A stretch of 64,000 nucleotides of DNA from Halobacillus_A sp043497005 (GCF_043497005.1 NZ_JBIEKE010000004.1:142444-206443), one strand, 5' to 3'; counted from the stretch's first letter, positions 33,256 through 41,168 are shown. Notes: generated from the sequence alone by a model not told the origin. Numbers and translations are program-made.

Positions 33256-34263
33256 TTATTGTTTTAATTGGCTCAAATCTATTCGCTGTTCATTTTCTTG
33301 GGACTTTACTGCGCCTTGATTAACGAGTGTTAATTTAAGAGCATCCTCTTTCGTGATCGTTGGCTCATATCCTTCTTTAATCGCTTTTACCCACTGCTCC
33401 ATAGGCATTGGTAATGGAGCTGGTAAATCCTCAGGATAAATCCACTGATCACTCTCAAATTGAATGCTCTTCATCCGAACTGTGTTCTGTTCAATAAGTA
33501 AAGTCCCTTCTGTTCCATAAACCTCCAGCTGAAAAGGACTTCCAAAGGAGACAAAGCTTGTCTCCAGGACTCCAAGAACACCCGAATCATATTCTACGAA
33601 CGCTGCGGCCTGGTCGTCGATCCCCGGGTGAAAGACTGACTGTAAACGAGTCGTAACTGCTTGCGGGGTACCTGCAAGTCGGTTTGCTAAATAAATTGGA
33701 TGAGCCCCAAGGTCAATTAAAGCTCCTCCTCCTGTTTTTTCTTGTTCATAAAAGTGTTGAGGCAGCCAGCCTTCAGGATTCTCACTTGTAGCAACTGCTC
33801 CATTATGTGCAACACGACAGCGGATCATCGTTAACTGGCCAAGCCACCCATTGTCGATTGCTTTTTGAGCATATAAATAATAATCCTCTACTAACCTTGG
33901 AAGGGAAATCATTAATTCTACCCCGGATTTTTCCACCTCAGAAAGAATGTCGTCACAGTCCTCTATCGTCAAAGCTAAAACTTTTTCAGTAAAGATGTGT
34001 TTTCCATGTCTTGCTGCTTCTATAATGATGTGCTTATGATCCACAGTAGGAGTAGTTATAATAACACCATCAATCGATGGATTTGATAACACAGTTTCTA
34101 AGTCCGCTTCATAGGCTACACCTAACTCTTTCCCCCATTCTTCTCCGCGCTGCTCATTTTCATCCCAAACCAACTCAATCGATACATCCTCTATTTCCTT
34201 AGCTTGATTGGCGTAATCAACCGCATGTACGTGCCATTTACTTAATAATGCTACTTTAATCAT
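33256..34263 (-). CDS. Gfo/Idh/MocA family oxidoreductase
   Basis: The 335-residue NAD(P)-dependent enzyme has an N-terminal Rossmann domain (VALLSKWHVHAVDYANQA, then ITTPTVDHKHI and the EKVLAL Lys) and a C-terminal substrate domain (GGGALIDLGAHPIYLANRLAG). Family members oxidise sugars, inositols or related polyols. The usual GxGxxG is replaced by LSKWHVH, which occurs in a subgroup. The start at 34263 follows GGGTGGT; GTG 34272 is too early. No sugar transporter is adjacent. Confidence 0.87.
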   Translation of the reverse strand: MIKVALLSKWHVHAVDYANQAKEIEDVSIELVWDENEQRGEEWGKELGVAYEADLETVLSNPSIDGVIITTPTVDHKHIIIEAARHGKHIFTEKVLALTIEDCDDILSEVEKSGVELMISLPRLVEDYYLYAQKAIDNGWLGQLTMIRCRVAHNGAVATSENPEGWLPQHFYEQEKTGGGALIDLGAHPIYLANRLAGTPQAVTTRLQSVFHPGIDDQAAAFVEYDSGVLGVLETSFVSFGSPFQLEVYGTEGTLLIEQNTVRMKSIQFESDQWIYPEDLPAPLPMPMEQWVKAIKEGYEPTITKEDALKLTLVNQGAVKSQENEQRIDLSQLKQ

Positions 34264-34272
34264 TAGGACCAC

Positions 34273-34594
34273 CCTTACGCTATGTATTAATCCGCTCTAT
34301 TAGAGAGATTCTTAATTCTTTCGTCTCCTTAGCATTTAACCAATTTGTATAACTCTCCTGTTCCTCGCCGTTTTACATTTTCAAGAGTATGACGTCATTT
34401 ACTTCTGCCAGTTTCACTCGATTAAAATAAAACTTTTTCGGGGAATGAGCGTTCCCTTTTCTATGGTGATATAGTCTACCTCTAAACGGACATATTTCCT
34501 TTTCAGGTATACGGAAATACTGAATTCCATCCTTTTTTCGTCCACTTTTTATTAACAGCGTAAGGAAATTTTTTATATCGATGAAATCCCACCC
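34273..34594. other. Intergenic region without recognised gene
   Basis: These 320 AT-rich bases hold the upstream region of the Gfo/Idh gene and the 3' side of the VOC gene. No open frame with a ribosome site, strong hairpin or repeat is seen. Confidence 0.5.
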
Positions 34595-35026
34595 TTAGTC
34601 CATAATCAGCATATCACTCTCATCGAATTCCCACATTTCCCCATAAGCCACTTCCCAATAACAGCCGTCAGGATCCGTGAAATAGCCGCTGTATCCACCC
34701 CAGAACACTTTTTCCAGATGCTTTACAATTCGAGCCCCAGCCGCTTCTGCCTTCCTCATTATGTCGTCGACTTCCTTTTCAGATTTGGCATTATAAGCCA
34801 ATGTGATTCCAGAGAATCCGCTTAGCTGCGGAGGCTGCTGCTCATCAATATCCTTTGCGAGCTCATCTAATGGGTATAAAGCAAGCTTAGATCCAGGGGT
34901 ATGAAAGAAAATAATTTCAGGGTTATCTTCCGTTTCGGAAGTAGAAAATCCAAGACGATCTCGGTAAAATGTAACCGATCGTTCCATATCCTTTACACCA
35001 AGAGTAATTAAATTCACTCTGTTCAT
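34595..35026 (-). CDS. VOC superfamily (glyoxalase-fold) protein
   Basis: The 143-residue protein has paired beta-alpha-beta-beta-beta modules typical of the vicinal-oxygen-chelate fold. It opens VNLITLGVKDMERSVTFYRDRLGF and closes GYFTDPDGCYWEVAYGE, with the metal-ligand Glu near the end. The family covers glyoxalase I, dioxygenases and resistance proteins, and no specific reaction can be assigned. Its ATG overlaps the MBL gene stop by four bases, so the two are translated together. Confidence 0.88.
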   Translation of the reverse strand: MNRVNLITLGVKDMERSVTFYRDRLGFSTSETEDNPEIIFFHTPGSKLALYPLDELAKDIDEQQPPQLSGFSGITLAYNAKSEKEVDDIMRKAEAAGARIVKHLEKVFWGGYSGYFTDPDGCYWEVAYGEMWEFDESDMLIMD

Positions 35027-35976
35027 CGGTTTCTCTCCTTTTTTCTTAAGTAATCATACAGCCCCATAGCACAAACCTCGACATCCAGCTGTATAACTTC
35101 GTATACTGGATGATCATCAGGGATTTGGAGCTCCCGTAAGTACGCATTCACTTTTTCATACAAGCGATTCTTCACGCCCTCTATTCCTTCTCCAGCTGCC
35201 AGAGCGTCTTCACCCGCTTCGATAAACTTTGGAATCCACTCCAACACCTGGTTAAATGCTGCTTCAGGCTCATCTGTTTTTCCAAAATGACCAAAATAGA
35301 TATGATCGACTTTTAAATCTCTAAATCGTTGAATAGATTGCTTCATTTCTTCAGGATCAAACTGGTTCGGTGAAGTACTAGGAAGATAAAACGTCACTCC
35401 ATGATCCATCGTTTGGTGATAGCGAATACCAGCTGTATCCCCTGTGAAAATGCCATTACTAACTGGATCGTAAATACCGAGATGATGATTAGCGTGCCCT
35501 GGAGTGTCAAAGAACTTCAGCGAACAATCAGAGCTGATTTCAAGAATATCCCCGTCCTCTTTTACAATAAGCTTTTCTTCCTCAATTGATAAAATTGGAT
35601 CAAATAATCGGTCAAATGAATCCCCATACACAGCACGTGCTCCCTTTATTAAACGAGAAGGATCTGCTAGGTGGCGTTTCCCTTTTTTATGTACAATAAC
35701 TTCGGCATCAGGGCACTCTTTAAGAAGAAGACCTGCTCCTCCCGCGTGATCCAGGTGGATATGCGTTAAGATCAAATAACGAACATCTTCAGGATCTAAA
35801 CCTAAGTCCTTCAATCCTTCTACGATTCGCGGGACAGAAGGGCTGGGTCCTGTTTCCACAAGTGTTAAATTCTCCGCTTCTATCACATAGGTGCCTGTAC
35901 GCCCAGGTATTCCTAAATCAAACCCGTCAATTAAATGAATCCGGTTACCAAGATTAACAGGATCTTTTTTCTTCAA
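35023..35976 (-). CDS. MBL-fold metallo-hydrolase
   Basis: The 317-residue protein has the metallo-beta-lactamase motif LTHIHLDHAGGAG (HxHxDH), the second-site His in DTPGHANHHLGI, Asp in FTGDTAGIRY and His in IYFGHFGKTDEP. Zinc or iron hydrolases of this type cleave thioesters, lactones or phosphoesters. An operon with a VOC protein recalls glyoxalase I/II logic, a possible two-step detoxification, but this is inference. A C-terminal helical extension of about 80 residues is present. Confidence 0.9.
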   Translation of the reverse strand: MKKKDPVNLGNRIHLIDGFDLGIPGRTGTYVIEAENLTLVETGPSPSVPRIVEGLKDLGLDPEDVRYLILTHIHLDHAGGAGLLLKECPDAEVIVHKKGKRHLADPSRLIKGARAVYGDSFDRLFDPILSIEEEKLIVKEDGDILEISSDCSLKFFDTPGHANHHLGIYDPVSNGIFTGDTAGIRYHQTMDHGVTFYLPSTSPNQFDPEEMKQSIQRFRDLKVDHIYFGHFGKTDEPEAAFNQVLEWIPKFIEAGEDALAAGEGIEGVKNRLYEKVNAYLRELQIPDDHPVYEVIQLDVEVCAMGLYDYLRKKERNR

Positions 35977-36118
35977 TCAGATCACCCCATTTAAATTCTT
36001 ACTTCTAGTTTACTAAATATGGGATGGGAATGTAACGAATAATGTCACATAATTCTGATTTTGAATTTGTCACACTTATGGGCTGGGTGCGTATCATGAT
36101 TTTGAGGAGTTGATGACT

Positions 36119-36490
36119 ATGACAGAAAACCGAAATATGCATCCCCAATACCACCAGCAAATGAAGCCCACTCAACACCAATGTCAGAAATATAAATATT
36201 ATCATGTAATGGGCACGATGGAAGACGGACAGTCCTTTGATGGCATCATCCTGGATGCTGACGATGAGAACGTCACCATGCTCATGAGTGAAGATGTAAC
36301 GGTTGATGAGAACGGGAATGCAGAAGACGAAAGCAGGCAATTTTATGGCGGAGGATATGGAGGGGGATATGGAAGAAGAAGAGCTAGACGTTTCAGAAGA
36401 ACGATCTTACCCCTAGCTGGTCTTACATCCTTGTTATTATATCCGTACTTTGCCCCTTATCCTTATTACCCGTATTATCCTTATTATTAA
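36119..36490 (+). CDS. Gly/Tyr-rich protein with a Pro-Tyr repeat tail
   Basis: The 123-residue protein has an N-terminal Gln/His/Lys-rich part, an acidic central segment (GTMEDGQSFDGIILDADDENV, an Sm-like or PRC-like beta region), a GGGYGGGYGRRRARRFRR stretch, a hydrophobic patch and a PYYPYYPYY tail. No signal peptide is seen. Tyr/Pro-rich tails suggest a cross-linked surface or spore-coat structural protein; this is inference only. The start at 36119 is nine bases after GAGGAG. Confidence 0.7.
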   Translation: MTENRNMHPQYHQQMKPTQHQCQKYKYYHVMGTMEDGQSFDGIILDADDENVTMLMSEDVTVDENGNAEDESRQFYGGGYGGGYGRRRARRFRRTILPLAGLTSLLLYPYFAPYPYYPYYPYY

Positions 36491-36491
36491 T

Positions 36492-36553
36492 AGAGAGGGT
36501 CTATACCCTCTCTCAGCTTGTGGAGAAACCCCTGTTTCTCTTCAAGCTTTTTT
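36492..36553 (+). terminator. Tandem hairpins ending the Gly/Tyr-rich gene
   Basis: AGAGAGGGT/ACCCTCTCT (36492-36513) is followed by AGCTTG-GAGAAAC/GTTTCTC-CAAGCT (36515-36548) and a T run. The second hairpin is the same sequence as the bioB terminator at 3164-3202. Confidence 0.85.
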
Positions 36554-36559
36554 CTTGTC

Positions 36560-36770
36560 GTCATGAGCAAAAGCCCCTTGAGGTCACTGATTAAGTCCTA
36601 TCTAATCTTAAAGAACGTCACGAATCGCTTGTCGCTGGATGCTTGCCGCGGGCACGGCCTCAGCTAACTTGGTCAATAAGATCACTTGACCAAGTGGATC
36701 TTCGGCTCGCGCTGTCATCCGCGAACGCTCCTCGTGTCATCAAATGAGATCAATCTAAAACCCATCTATA
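36560..36770. repeat. GC-rich intergenic repeat fragments
   Basis: The stretch holds a copy of the 33175-33250 repeat (TATCTAATCTTA...TCACGAATCGC), a GCTTGCCGCGGGCACGGCCTCAGC word and a perfect inverted repeat CTTGGTCAA/TTGACCAAG. It has no ribosome site or convincing frame. It appears to interrupt the composite element whose ends lie at 36515 and 37100. Confidence 0.65.
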
Positions 36771-36834
36771 CGTTGTCTGGCTAAATCACTACTATGAAAA
36801 CGAATCGTTAAACTTATGTAGGAATAGAAGGTAC

Positions 36835-36905
36835 AAAACTCTTAATAGTTAGAAGAAAAGCGTCCTGTGTGGAAATTAAATTCCACACAGGACGCTTTTT
36901 TAATT
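36835..36905. repeat. Hairpin repeat, copy 2 (sister at 12140)
   Basis: GTTAGAAGAAAAGCG leads into AGCGTCCTGTGTGGAA and its complement TTCCACACAGGACGCT, a near-perfect long stem with a T tail. It is almost identical to 12162-12210. It is not adjacent to a gene end. Confidence 0.78.
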
Positions 36906-36944
36906 CTATTTCATCGACCTTTAGTTTTTCAGTAGCCTCGGCTC

Positions 36945-37100
36945 ACTCGTTCTTCCGCAGGAGTGAAGGGGGACTAACTCCTTGGAATTTCTTTAAGATA
37001 GAAATAGACTCTCCTTCACCTGGCTCACACCCTGGCTAGATGGAGGACAGCCTTTTTCATGTTCTGGCAGGCAGCCGTCAACAGCGCCTGTTCATTCACT
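36945..37100 (+). repeat. Composite dispersed repeat, copy B
   Basis: From CTCGTTCTTCCGCAGGAGTG through CTCCTTGGAATTTCTTT to CATGTTCTGGCAGGCAGCCG, this matches the reverse complement of 2955-3080 in the same order. With the 36515 hairpin it forms a second, interrupted copy in the opposite orientation. Confidence 0.8.
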
Positions 37101-37259
37101 TTCTCTTTTCCACACAAACGTCAGTTCTTTTACATCTGCAGAGCTCCGCTCAAACTTCTTTTTTCATACGATAAATCCATAAAATAAAAGAAATCAGAAA
37201 AAATCAGGCTGACGAAGATTTTCTCAACAGCCTGAAACGGCCTCCGAGGAGGCCGTTTT

Positions 37260-37448
37260 TTATATATGATCACCGTGCTCCAATTTTGAAAGGTGTTCCC
37301 TCAAATCCACAAGCTTCACTCTCCAATGACGTCCAATTTTAAAACCAGGTATTTTTCCATTTTGAACAAGCTTGTATGTCGTCATTTCACTAATCTGCAA
37401 ATAGTCAGCGACTTGAGAGATTGTTAAAATTTCACGCTCTTCCTCCAA
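37260..37448 (-). CDS. Small excisionase/BldC-like helix-turn-helix protein A
   Basis: The 62-residue protein is a single MerR-like HTH_17 domain: ILTISQVADYLQISEMTTYKLVQNG followed by IPGFKIGRHWRVKLVDLREHL. It resembles phage excisionases and the regulator BldC. No integrase or phage gene is nearby. It is about 66% identical (37 of 56) to the divergent protein at 37749. A poor AGGAAGATTT lies before the ATG. Confidence 0.85.
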   Translation of the reverse strand: MEEEREILTISQVADYLQISEMTTYKLVQNGKIPGFKIGRHWRVKLVDLREHLSKLEHGDHI

Positions 37449-37632
37449 CTAAATCTTCCTTTAACGTATTAGACTTACTGCTAGTTTAAATGGTAACTAG
37501 ACGGATAACAACTCACTGGGTAAAAATATTTTCAACTCTTTTGTAAGCGTTACCTTTGTTTAAATAACAATATCTACTCTATTAAACGTCACTGAATCAA
37601 TTTATAAAGGCATTGCATTCCACTGTATTTTC

Positions 37633-37667
37633 TTATAATCTATTATAGTCTGTTATAACAAATTATA
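37633..37667. promoter_or_regulatory. Four TTATA direct repeats phased at exactly 10 bp
   Basis: TTATA occurs at 37633, 37643, 37653 and 37663, each followed by (A/G)NNNN. The array sits between two divergent BldC/excisionase-like genes. BldC is known to bind AT-rich direct repeats in head-to-tail arrays, so this is a candidate operator for one or both proteins. Confidence 0.7.
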
Positions 37668-37748
37668 AATTACTCTATTTATTAACGCTTTATTCAATCG
37701 TTATTTAAAATAGATAATAAGAGTGAGTAAAGCATTTGGAGGGGTAAC

Positions 37749-37931
37749 ATGCAGCGAGAAATAATGACGGTAGCCCAAGTGGCGGAATACTTACAGTTAA
37801 GTGAAATGACAACTTATAAATTAGTCCAAAAAGGTACGATCCCAGCTTTTAAGATCGGCAGCCACTGGCGTGTGAAGAAAGACGATTTACATGCCTGTAT
37901 CGAACGATTGAAAAACGGAGAGCGATTATAA
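37749..37931 (+). CDS. Small excisionase/BldC-like helix-turn-helix protein B
   Basis: The 60-residue HTH_17 protein (IMTVAQVAEYLQLSEMTTYKLVQKG, then FKIGSHWRVKKDDLHACI) is the paralogue of the protein at 37260. A TTTGGAGGGG site lies upstream. It is followed 75 bases later by the SulP transporter, which it may control. Divergent twin genes with a shared 300-bp AT-rich region imply cross- or autoregulation. Confidence 0.85.
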   Translation: MQREIMTVAQVAEYLQLSEMTTYKLVQKGTIPAFKIGSHWRVKKDDLHACIERLKNGERL

Positions 37932-37954
37932 ATTTTTAATTGTAAATAAAACTT

Positions 37955-37977
37955 GATTGCTGTGAAAGTCAGCAATC
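37955..37977 (+). promoter_or_regulatory. Hairpin before sulP
   Basis: GATTGCTG (37955-37962) pairs perfectly with CAGCAATC (37970-37977). It has no T run. It may terminate weakly or shape the 5' end of the sulP mRNA. Confidence 0.45.
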
Positions 37978-38006
37978 TAAAAATATAATAAAGAAAGAGG
38001 TTTGCA

Positions 38007-39467
38007 ATGTTTACATCATCATTAAAAGAACAATGGTTCGGTAATGTAAAAGGAGATATTTTAGCAGGAATTGTAGTAGCATTAGCATTAATTCCAGAAG
38101 CAATCGCCTTTTCCATTATCGCAGGCGTAGACCCTATGGTCGGCTTATACGCTTCCTTTTGTATCTCTGTCGTCATTGCTTTTGTAGGCGGACGTCCAGG
38201 AATGATTTCTGCCGCAACAGGCGCAATGGCACTTGTTATGATTACGCTCGTTGCAGAGCATGGCTTAGAATACATGCTCGCAGCAACTATACTAACAGGG
38301 ATATTCCAAATTATATTTGGCGTATTCAAGCTTGCTCGCTTTATGAAGTTTATTCCTAGATCTGTTATGGTTGGATTTGTGAATGCATTAGCTATCTTAA
38401 TCTTCACCTCTCAACTGCAGCACTTTGTGAACGAATCCTGGATTATTTATGTCCTAGTCGGACTTACACTAGCTATTATTTATTTATTTCCGTTACTAAC
38501 AAAATCGGTACCTTCACCGCTTGTCGCTATTGTAGTGGTTTCTTTTATAGCCATTTACATGAATGCAGGGGTGCGTAATGTAGGGGACATGGGGAACCTC
38601 AGCCAAACTTTGCCGTTATTTGCATTACCTAATATTCCGTTAAATATGGAGACTTTTATGATCATTTTGCCTTACGCCCTTGCCTTAACGATTGTAGGAC
38701 TGCTGGAATCTCTTCTAACTGCATCCATCGTTGATGACATGACAGACACTGAGAGTAACAAGGATCAGGAAAGTCGTGGACAAGGGATATCAAACATTGT
38801 CGCCGGATTCTTCGGGGGAATGGCAGGCTGTGCCATGATTGGACAGTCTGTCATCAATGTAAAATCAGGCGGAAGAGGCCGTTTATCTGCTTTAGTTGCC
38901 GGTGTATTTTTAATGTTTCTCATTATTGCTCTAGGGAATGTTGTCGTACAAATCCCTATGGCTGCACTAGCAGGAGTAATGATTATGGTTTCCATTGGTA
39001 CGTTTGATTGGAGCTCGCTGCGTAACCTCCACCTTGTTCCAAAAACCGATGCCGCTGTGATGGTGGTTACAGTAGCTACTGTCGTTTATACACATAACTT
39101 AGCGTATGGCGTATTAGCAGGAGTAGTCTTAAGCATGGTTTTCTTCGCTGTAAAGATTTCCAAAGTACGTGTTTTACCACTCTATGTAAACGAAGGAAGC
39201 AAAAAAATATATTATGTACAAGGACAGTTATTCTTTGCCTCTGTTACCGATTTTGTTTCTTCTATTAACTTCAAAGATAATGTAGATATAGTGGAAATTG
39301 ACCTCACCCAGTCACACCTTTGGGATGATTCAGCAATAGGCGCCCTTGATAACATTGAAGCTAAGTTTGAACAACGAGGGATACAGGTTCACTTTAAAGG
39401 GTTAAATGGCGAGAGCAATCGATTGCTAAACCGTTTAGGCGGTGTTTCTAAAGGAGCCGGTCACTAA
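38007..39467 (+). CDS. SulP (SLC26) family anion transporter
   Basis: The 486-residue transporter has the SulP core of about 14 helices (GDILAGIVVALALIPEAIAFSIIAGVDPMVGLYASF; QGISNIVAGFFGGMAGCAMIGQSVIN) and a C-terminal STAS domain (IVEIDLTQSHLWDDSAIGALDNIEAKF). Substrates in the family include sulfate and bicarbonate; sequence alone does not decide. It lies 22 bases before a UspA gene, a pairing often seen with bicarbonate-type SulP proteins. Confidence 0.9.
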   Translation: MFTSSLKEQWFGNVKGDILAGIVVALALIPEAIAFSIIAGVDPMVGLYASFCISVVIAFVGGRPGMISAATGAMALVMITLVAEHGLEYMLAATILTGIFQIIFGVFKLARFMKFIPRSVMVGFVNALAILIFTSQLQHFVNESWIIYVLVGLTLAIIYLFPLLTKSVPSPLVAIVVVSFIAIYMNAGVRNVGDMGNLSQTLPLFALPNIPLNMETFMIILPYALALTIVGLLESLLTASIVDDMTDTESNKDQESRGQGISNIVAGFFGGMAGCAMIGQSVINVKSGGRGRLSALVAGVFLMFLIIALGNVVVQIPMAALAGVMIMVSIGTFDWSSLRNLHLVPKTDAAVMVVTVATVVYTHNLAYGVLAGVVLSMVFFAVKISKVRVLPLYVNEGSKKIYYVQGQLFFASVTDFVSSINFKDNVDIVEIDLTQSHLWDDSAIGALDNIEAKFEQRGIQVHFKGLNGESNRLLNRLGGVSKGAGH

Positions 39468-39489
39468 AAAATAAAAAAGGAGTTCGCGT

Positions 39490-39912
39490 ATGTTTACTAA
39501 TATTCTACTTGCTACGGACGGTTCAGCTCACTCTAAGCGTGCAATTGAACAATCCATCCAAATGGTCTCACCCTATAAAGAGCAAGTTACCTTAGAACTT
39601 GTGTACGCTGTCGATGGAGACACTTCTAAAGAAGATATTCTTAAGCATGGAGACTCCAGTACGGCAACATTGAAAAGAAAAGAAAAATTCTATGAAGTTA
39701 TTCAAGAGATTGAAGCTTCAGGGATAAAATCTGATATTACTATATTACACGGAGAACCAGCCGAAGCGATAATTGAATATGCGAATGACCGAAGCTACGA
39801 TTGTGTAGTGGTAGGCAGTCGGGGACGCAATAAGCTGCAGACCTTAATATTAGGCAGCGTCAGTCATAAGTTAATGAAATATATTAAAGCCCCCGTTATG
39901 GTTGTTAAATAA
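39490..39912 (+). CDS. Universal stress protein UspA family
   Basis: The 140-residue protein has the Usp fold with the opening ILLATDGSAHSKRAIEQ and the ATP-binding motif VVGSRGRNKLQTLILGSVSHKLMKYIKAPVMVVK (G-2x-G-9x-G(S/T)). It probably modulates the SulP transporter encoded just upstream. It follows an AAGGAGTT site. Confidence 0.93.
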   Translation: MFTNILLATDGSAHSKRAIEQSIQMVSPYKEQVTLELVYAVDGDTSKEDILKHGDSSTATLKRKEKFYEVIQEIEASGIKSDITILHGEPAEAIIEYANDRSYDCVVVGSRGRNKLQTLILGSVSHKLMKYIKAPVMVVK

Positions 39913-40040
39913 TGCAAGTGTCTGGGCGCTGCATGTCGCTCTATTTAATAAATATCTACAGTTTGCCTAGACCATTAAAAAGCCATCGCCTTATGTATTA
40001 CTGTCGCTTCTTTTGCTAATAAATTGAGAAACACCTTGTA

Positions 40041-40049
40041 TGGTATAAT
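40041..40049 (+). promoter_or_regulatory. Extended -10 promoter of the methyltransferase gene
   Basis: TGG-TATAAT is an extended -10 element 39 bases before the start codon. The -35 is weak. Confidence 0.5.
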
Positions 40050-40087
40050 AGTTTAAATAAATCAAATACAAAAAGCGGTGACTTTTT

Positions 40088-40699
40088 ATGCTGGAAGATA
40101 CAGGAGAGCGCGTGATTCCTAAAGAGATGGACCCAATGAATGGGCTTCTCCTTGAACATATTGCCCGTTACCACTTCTCTGAACCCTACGTAGAGGGCAG
40201 AGTTCTCGACATTGCTTGCGGGGTTGGTTATGGAGCAGCTCACCTTGCAAAAAAGAAAAAAAAGCACATCAGTGAATTTCTCGGAGTAGACATTTGTGAA
40301 CAAACAATTCAATACGCTATCCATAATTATTATCATCCTCTTCTTTCTCTGCAGGTTGGAGATATCATGGATGAGAGGTGGGTAAGAAGCGTCGGGCAAT
40401 TTGATACAATTGTCAGCTTTGAAACGATTGAACACGTTCCCAGCGTTCAGACATTTATGAATCATATCTATAACCTTTTAGCCCCTGGCGGCACCTTGGT
40501 TCTCTCTACGCCCTTCGGTCAAGGGATGGATCATCCGAGCGGTTCCCCTTTTCATTATTTTCAAATGACTGAAGAAGAATTTAAAGGATTGTTTAATGAT
40601 TTTTCTAAAGTAGAACTTTTTTATCAAAACGGAGTAACAATAGAACCTCCTCGTGAAGGTCTTTATTACCCACTAGGTGTGGCCGTTTGCAGGAAGTAA
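40088..40699 (+). CDS. Class I SAM-dependent methyltransferase
   Basis: The 203-residue protein has motif I VLDIACGVGYGAAHLAKK (about residues 39-56), an acidic post-I residue in FLGVDIC, and FDTIVSFETIEHVP with LLAPGGTLVLSTP as motifs II-III. It belongs to the Methyltransf_11/25 type, whose substrates range from lipids and quinones to small molecules. No neighbour helps assign the substrate. It opens with ERVIPKEMD. Confidence 0.87.
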   Translation: MLEDTGERVIPKEMDPMNGLLLEHIARYHFSEPYVEGRVLDIACGVGYGAAHLAKKKKKHISEFLGVDICEQTIQYAIHNYYHPLLSLQVGDIMDERWVRSVGQFDTIVSFETIEHVPSVQTFMNHIYNLLAPGGTLVLSTPFGQGMDHPSGSPFHYFQMTEEEFKGLFNDFSKVELFYQNGVTIEPPREGLYYPLGVAVCRK

Positions 40700-40733
40700 G
40701 GCCTCTCTTGTGGTAAAAAAGGATCAACGATGG

Positions 40734-40880
40734 TATGATGGAGATAAGAAAAACATAAAATAAAAAGGTCGCAGCTGCCACTGCGACCCGCAGATAATGA
40801 TTCCCCAGGGGATCAGCTATTCGTTGAGAATAGACCTCACCCAATCAACTTGCAGGTTAATAGGGAGGTCTATTTTTTAT
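40734..40880 (+). ncRNA. Candidate antisense RNA antitoxin (RatA-like arrangement)
   Basis: An extended -10 (TGG-TATGAT, 40731-40739) predicts a start near 40746. The transcript would end at the terminator AATAGACCTC...GAGGTCTATT plus T run (40829-40878). It would overlap the 3' untranslated region and last codons of the toxin transcribed toward it. This convergent 3' overlap is the layout of txpA/RatA in B. subtilis. Existence of the RNA is inferred. Confidence 0.55.
40760..40788 (-). terminator. Terminator of the toxin mRNA
   Basis: GGTCGCA (40767-40773) pairs with TGCGACC (40782-40788), and the A run at 40762-40766 gives a U tract on the minus strand. It lies about 80 bases beyond the toxin stop, leaving a long 3' region for antisense pairing. 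Confidence 0.75.
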
Positions 40881-40971
40881 TGATCAATTCAATGATCAAA
40901 GCGAGTAAAGCAATGAGCAGCGTACCAAATGAAAACAGCACCATCATAACCTCATACACGCTAATAGGCAT
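40870..40971 (-). CDS. Type I toxin, holin-like/TxpA-BsrE family peptide
   Basis: The 33-residue peptide starts MPISVYEVMMVLFSFG, then a Leu/Ile/Ala-rich helix and the end ELINKK. The VYE-x-LM-x(M)-x-FGT pattern with one membrane helix and a basic tail is that of Bacillus type I toxins, often annotated as putative holin-like toxin. A strong GGGGGTG site abuts the ATG. The upstream CCCC can pair with that G run and hide it, as known for such toxins. TACAAT with an extended TGG (41029-41037) is a likely promoter. Too short for usual gene calling. Confidence 0.82.
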   Translation of the reverse strand: MPISVYEVMMVLFSFGTLLIALLALIIELINKK

Positions 40972-41127
40972 CACCCCCTTCTATCGTGGGGTTAGCCGAC
41001 CACCCTAAAAGAACATTATCTATTATTAATTGTACCATAGAATAAAGATAGATCCCACCACAAAACAGAACATATGTTCCTGATTAATGTAATTACATAG
41101 AAATAATCAAAAAACTCTTGCATTAGT

Positions 41128-41168
41128 TTGTGAAGTGTTGCACAATATAATTGTGAAGTAATTCACAT
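41128..41168 (+). promoter_or_regulatory. Two Rex boxes around the ldh -10
   Basis: TTGTGAAGTGTTGCACAA (41128-41145) and TTGTGAAGTAATTCACAT (41151-41168) both match TTGTGAA-N4-TTCACAA closely. TATAAT (41146-41151) lies between them. Rex, the NADH-sensing repressor, is the expected regulator of ldh. Confidence 0.88.

Noticed and set aside
37260..37931. Excisionase genes as evidence of a prophage or integrative element
   Set aside because: No integrase, attachment-site repeat or phage gene is present within several kilobases.
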